DNA of 55,103 bases. It comes from CAYVFC01 sp964450715 (GTDB lineage: Bacteria > Myxococcota_A > Polyangia > Polyangiales > JAFGIB01). Location: positions 1-55,103 of the forward strand of contig CAYVFC010000045.1 in assembly GCA_964450715.1 (NCBI GenBank), given 5' to 3'. Shown here one piece after another: positions 51,932 through 55,103 of this stretch. Made by a program: the position numbers and the translations under genes. The notes below the pieces were generated by a model. The model saw only the letters and a list, made by a program, of their open reading frames with translations. It had not been told where the DNA came from and made no database searches. How positions within the stretch are numbered: position 1 is the stretch's first letter; the number at the start of each line of letters is the position of its first letter.

Positions 51932-52846
51932 GCCGGGTCGGAGATCAGCTACTGGTTCGAGCAGCAGCGCGTGGTCGTGGGCCGCGGAGCAGGCGCCGAC
52001 GTCCGTCTGCCGCACCCCACCATCAGCAAGCTGCACGCCACCATCGAGCTGCGCGGCGGCGAGTACTTCTTGGTGGACAACGGCTCTACCAACGGCACCC
52101 GGGTCAATGACGGCCTGCTAGTGCCGGACAGGCCCAAGCCGCTCCGCGATGGCGACCGCATCGAGGTGGGCTGCTGCCTGCTGTCGGTGCACACCGCGGT
52201 GGTGGTGGCCGAGCCCGGCACGGCCGAGCGAACCGCCGAGCTGGCGCGCCGCCTGGTGCGGGAACTACTGGCTCCTTCGGCTTCCGCGCCGGATCCGCCG
52301 TTGCTCGAGGTGGTCGACGGCCCGGATCAGGGCAAGCGGCTGGCCGTCCCCTCCCCGCCCGCGCGCCTGAAAGTGGGAAGGGATCCCTCGTGCCAGCTGT
52401 TACTCTCCGACTGCTCGGTCTCGCGGGAGCACATGGAGATCGTGCGCGATCTGGACGGAGTACTGGTCCGCAACCTGGACAGCAAGAACGGCATCCGCGT
52501 GGGCGAACAGGAGGTGGTCGAGCGAAGGCTCAAGAGCGGCGTCGAGGTGGCGCTCGGCAATACGCGGCTACGTTTCGAGGATCCGGCCGAGGCGTCGGTA
52601 CGGCAGATGACCGAGCAGCCGGACGAGAAACTGCCACCGCGCCCGGTCCAGGAAGCGAAGCCGGTCGAGCCGGACGAGGGAGGCGAAGCGGTGCGGCGCC
52701 ACAACCAACCGCCGCCCGGCGGTGCCGAGCGGCGGCCGCGGGGTGCGCCGCTTCCGGCGGGCGCGGAACTGCTCATCTATCTGCTGGCCGCGGTGATACT
52801 GGCGCTGAGCGCCACCGGGCTGATCATATTGCTGCGCGCGGGGTAG
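51890..52846 (+). CDS. Two-FHA-domain membrane protein
   Basis: 318 residues; ATG 51890 preceded by CTGGAGCGG. FHA1 about 20-85 with GRGAGADVRLPHPTISKLHA and NGSTNGTRV; FHA2 about 155-230 with GRDPSCQLLLSDCSVSREHM and NLDSKNGIRV (motifs given in parts: GR, S-x2-H, NG). FHA domains bind phosphothreonine peptides, usually made by Ser/Thr kinases. A Pro/Arg-rich linker is followed by a single membrane segment at about 293-316 at the very C-terminus (a tail anchor), so both FHA domains face the cytoplasm. Cognate kinase not in the window. Acyl-CoA synthetase starts 18 bp downstream. Confidence 0.9.
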   Translation: MGLRLTVLSSGERTAGSEISYWFEQQRVVVGRGAGADVRLPHPTISKLHATIELRGGEYFLVDNGSTNGTRVNDGLLVPDRPKPLRDGDRIEVGCCLLSVHTAVVVAEPGTAERTAELARRLVRELLAPSASAPDPPLLEVVDGPDQGKRLAVPSPPARLKVGRDPSCQLLLSDCSVSREHMEIVRDLDGVLVRNLDSKNGIRVGEQEVVERRLKSGVEVALGNTRLRFEDPAEASVRQMTEQPDEKLPPRPVQEAKPVEPDEGGEAVRRHNQPPPGGAERRPRGAPLPAGAELLIYLLAAVILALSATGLIILLRAG

Positions 52847-52864
52847 GAAAGGTAAAAGAGGACC

Positions 52865-54589
52865 ATGGACCGGATCGAGCCCCCCGCTTCCCCCTTGCCC
52901 TCCTCCCCTTTCGTCCCCGAGCTGGTGGCGCAGCACGCGCGAAACCACCCCGAACGGCCCGCGCTCATCCAGCGGGAGCGCTCGGTTTGCTGGGAGGAGA
53001 TGGCCGCCCATATGAACCGCACGGCCAACGCGCTCAGCGCGCTCGGGGTGGGCCGGGGAGAGCGGGTGGCGCTGCTCTCCCGCAACAGCATCGAGTACTC
53101 GGAGAGCTTTCTCGGGGTGCTGGCCGCCGGCGCCTGCGCCGTGCCGCTGCCCACCATGGTAAAGCCCGAAGCGGTGGAGCTGATGCTGCGGGACTCGGGC
53201 GCGAGGGTACTGATGGTATCGGCGGGCTGCCGGGAGCTGGTCGATCCCTTCCTGGACGGTTTCGAAGGGCTGCTGTCGGGCGGTCGCATCGGGCTCGATT
53301 TCGAGGCCGACGGCTACCGGGGGCTAGCCGGATGGCGCGACGCCGCGCCGGACGCGCCGCCGGATATCGAGATCAAAGAGAAGGACGACTTCAACATCAT
53401 CTACAGCTCCGGGACCACGGGCGTGCCCAAGGGCATCCTGCACGACCATCGCATCCGCGCGGTGATGGGAAACGGCATCAAGCTGCTCGGCTTCGACCCG
53501 GAGACGGTCAACCTGGTCTCCACGCCGCTGTACTCCAACACCACCATCACCGCCTGGCTGCCCACGCTCTACGCTGGAGGAGCCAACCTGCTGATGGAGA
53601 AGTTCGACGCGCTTCAGAGCCTGCGGCTGATCGAGCGCCACCGGGTCACTCACTTCATGATGGTGCCGGTCCAGTACGAGCGCATCATGCAGCTCGACCG
53701 CTTCGCCGACTTCGACCTCTCCTCGCTCAGGCTCAAGCTCTGCACCAGCTCGCCGCTGCGCTACCGGGTAAAGAAGTGGATCGCCGAAAACCTCCCCGGG
53801 GAGATGATCGAGATCTACGGGCTGACCGAGGGCGGCATTACCACCATGCTGGACGTCAACCGCTATCCGGACAAGCTCGACTCGGTAGGCCGGCCGGTGC
53901 CCGGCTGCGAGATCCGCATCATCGACGAACAGGGCCGCGAGATCGGGCCGGGGATGACCGGCGAGATCGTGGGCCGGGCTCCCTTCATGATGCTGGGCTA
54001 CCTGAACCGCGCTGAGGAGACCCGGAAGGCGGTCTGGCACGACGCCGCGGGAAAGCCCTTCATCCGCTCCGGCGACATAGGCCGAGTGGACGAGGACGGT
54101 TTTATTTATCTATCAGATCGCAAGAAGGACGTAATCATCTCCGGCGGCCTCAACATCTACGCCTCGGATTTGGAGCTGGTGCTCAGCCGCCATCCGGCCG
54201 TGCTGGACGCGGCCGTGATCGGCGTACCCAGCCAGAAGTGGGGAGAGGAGCCGCTTGCGTTGGTGGTGCTGGACCCGACCAGCGCCGTGGCGGAAGCCGA
54301 GCTGCTCGACTGGGCCAACCAGCGGCTGGGAAAGAGCCAGCGCATCGCGCGACTCGAGCGGCGCGACAGTCTGCCCAAGAGCGAGGTAGGAAAGACGCTC
54401 AAGCGGCAGCTGCGCGAGCCGTACAGAACGACAGAAGGGACAGAAGGGGACCGCAGAAGGGGACGCCGCAGAAGGGGACGCGCAGAAGGGGACGCCGCAG
54501 AAGGGGACGCGCAGAAGGGGACGTGCGCAGAAGGGGACGGACCGCAGAAGGGGACGCCGCACGCAGAAGGGGACGGGGCTAAGTTTTAA
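52865..54589 (+). CDS. AMP-dependent acyl-CoA synthetase/ligase with repeat-encoded C-tail
   Basis: 574 residues. AMP-binding P-loop YSSGTTGVPKG, YGLTEGG, and RSGDIGRVDEDGFIYLSDRKKD then GGLNIYASDLE are all present; the C-terminal Lys is in LPKSEVGKTLKR (about 507-515). Activates a fatty acid or related carboxylate with ATP and CoA. Standard enzyme ends near residue 520; the last 54 residues (Arg/Gly/Asp/Lys-rich, e.g. AEGDAAEGD, QKGTC) are encoded by an AGAAGGGGAC repeat array that has overrun the 3' end. Whether the tail is tolerated or reflects decay is open. Operon with the FHA gene. Confidence 0.9.
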   Translation: MDRIEPPASPLPSSPFVPELVAQHARNHPERPALIQRERSVCWEEMAAHMNRTANALSALGVGRGERVALLSRNSIEYSESFLGVLAAGACAVPLPTMVKPEAVELMLRDSGARVLMVSAGCRELVDPFLDGFEGLLSGGRIGLDFEADGYRGLAGWRDAAPDAPPDIEIKEKDDFNIIYSSGTTGVPKGILHDHRIRAVMGNGIKLLGFDPETVNLVSTPLYSNTTITAWLPTLYAGGANLLMEKFDALQSLRLIERHRVTHFMMVPVQYERIMQLDRFADFDLSSLRLKLCTSSPLRYRVKKWIAENLPGEMIEIYGLTEGGITTMLDVNRYPDKLDSVGRPVPGCEIRIIDEQGREIGPGMTGEIVGRAPFMMLGYLNRAEETRKAVWHDAAGKPFIRSGDIGRVDEDGFIYLSDRKKDVIISGGLNIYASDLELVLSRHPAVLDAAVIGVPSQKWGEEPLALVVLDPTSAVAEAELLDWANQRLGKSQRIARLERRDSLPKSEVGKTLKRQLREPYRTTEGTEGDRRRGRRRRGRAEGDAAEGDAQKGTCAEGDGPQKGTPHAEGDGAKF

Positions 54590-54699
54590 GTTATTGTCTA
54601 GCTAGACAGAAGGGGACGTTACAGAAGGGGACGCAGAAGGGGACGCAGCTAAGTTTTAAGTTATTGTCTAGCTATAACTTAAAACTTAGCCCCGTCCCC
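54432..54699. repeat. AGAAGGGGAC repeat array with terminal hairpins (REP/RAYT-like)
   Basis: About 13 copies of (C)AGAAGGGGAC spaced by 11-16 bases between 54432 and 54642. Two identical copies of a 26-mer beginning GCTAAGTTTTAAG lie at 54578-54603 and 54648-54673. The segment 54569-54594 has its exact complement at 54674-54699, and 54648-54690 folds into a 17-bp perfect stem with a 9-base loop TGTCTAGCT. This looks like REP-type or IS200/IS605-type palindromic arrays spread by RAYT transposases; no transposase is nearby. Confidence 0.72.
54648..54690. terminator. Long hairpin between convergent genes
   Basis: Stem GCTAAGTTTTAAGTTAT against ATAACTTAAAACTTAGC, loop TGTCTAGCT, no G+C-rich core and no long U-tract. 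It sits between the acyl-CoA synthetase stop (54589) and the convergent gene at 54719, so it could end transcription from both sides, but it may simply be the repeat's own fold. Confidence 0.35.
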
Positions 54700-54718
54700 C
54701 TCTACCCCTCTACTACGT

Positions 54719-55103
54719 CTAGCCGTCTCCAAGCGGGTCGGCGAGCAGGCCGTCTATGAGGGGATCGGGCTCCGGAGCCTTCTTCGGCTTGGGCGGGGCC
54801 GCAGCCTTCGCGGGTTCGGACTTGGGCGCGGCAGCCGGAGCGCTCGACGGGGCCGCGGCCGGAGCGGCGGCTGCCGGCTCGGCGGCAGCGGGCTCCGGGC
54901 TGACCGGCGGCGACTGCTGCGGCTTCTTATTCTTGAACTTGGCGAGGTAGGCCTCTCGCCGGGCCTTGTAGGCCGCTGCGGTGGACGGGTTCGGTCCCGG
55001 GGGCGGTCGCATGGGCGCCGGAGCCGGACGGGCCGCCGGCCGCGGCGCGGGCACCGGCCGGGCCACGGGCCGCTGCACGGGCATGGGCCGGGCTACCGGG
55101 CCG
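54719..55103 (-). CDS. 3' part of a Pro/Ala-rich protein, cut by the window end
   Basis: At least 128 residues; the reading frame continues through position 55103 without a stop, so the start lies outside. Sequence is Pro/Ala/Arg-rich with repeated RPxARP and PAAAPAAAP stretches and one central basic helix-like part (AAYKARREAYLAKFKNKK). The stop is TAG at 54719-54721. Low complexity prevents family assignment; could be a linker or tail of a longer envelope or DNA-associated protein. Confidence 0.6.
   Translation of the reverse strand, partial: GPVARPMPVQRPVARPVPAPRPAARPAPAPMRPPPGPNPSTAAAYKARREAYLAKFKNKKPQQSPPVSPEPAAAEPAAAAPAAAPSSAPAAAPKSEPAKAAAPPKPKKAPEPDPLIDGLLADPLGDG

Noticed and set aside
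51808..52110. Separate 100-residue gene upstream of the FHA gene
   Set aside because: It exists only because the 82-bp duplication copied the start codon out of frame; the protein has no coherent sequence beyond the duplicated start.
54432..54699. CRISPR array
   Set aside because: The unit is only about 10-12 bases with short irregular spacing of 11-16 bases, part of it lies inside a coding gene, and no cas gene is present.

Overview
The window is high-GC, densely coded DNA from a Gram-negative bacterium. The gene content (Wsp-like chemosensory operon, FadL and OmpA family barrels, many lipoproteins with Gly/Ser linkers next to the lipobox followed by Cys-rich repeats, tandem EGF-like domains, FHA proteins) best fits the Myxococcota / former Deltaproteobacteria. 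This is inference from gene style; there is no rRNA or marker gene here. I see no tRNA, rRNA, CRISPR array, phage module or intact transposase gene.

Layout. 1-382: non-coding, with nested inverted-repeat (MITE-like) elements. 383-3905 (minus): a CbiMQO/NikMQO-type ECF metal uptake operon with an exported beta-rich protein as last gene, behind two NikR-like palindromes (about 3968-4062). 4217-10621 (plus): Cys-rich lipoprotein, CBM9/DUF5916-type protein, small lipoprotein, porin and a small PstS-like binding protein. 10633-19691: a complete Wsp-type system, cheW-cheR/TPR-cheW-cheA/REC-cheB on the minus strand and, divergently, the receptor and a REC-GGDEF diguanylate cyclase; 19703-20954 adds a CheY and a two-REC protein. 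21227-26900: three paralogous GT-C-like membrane proteins, with a fourth at 40712-42565.

26951-31993: Gly-rich lipoprotein, FadL-like barrel and a lipoprotein with about ten EGF-like domains. 32301-35826: unknown secreted protein, an M20/hydantoinase-fold protein lacking key metal and catalytic residues, and a YgjP-type metalloprotease. 35868-42565: lipoproteins alternating with polytopic membrane proteins. 42710-48857: AraC regulator, GT4 glycosyltransferase, lytic transglycosylase, a membrane PilZ protein and a small unknown. 49175-50546: a decayed membrane-sulfatase pseudogene. 50759-54589: OmpA-like protein, a two-FHA membrane protein whose start region is duplicated in tandem (82 bp), and an acyl-CoA synthetase whose 3' end runs into a repeat array. 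54719-55103: 3' part of a Pro/Ala-rich protein leaving the window.

Functional themes are metal uptake, surface or envelope sensing feeding c-di-GMP (Wsp-like cyclase plus a PilZ effector), and building or decorating the cell surface. The less ordinary material is the GT-C-like paralog family with a C-terminal soluble domain, the barrel coupled to the nickel/cobalt transporter, the pseudo-hydantoinase, and several small mobile repeats, one family of which sits near both ends of the window.
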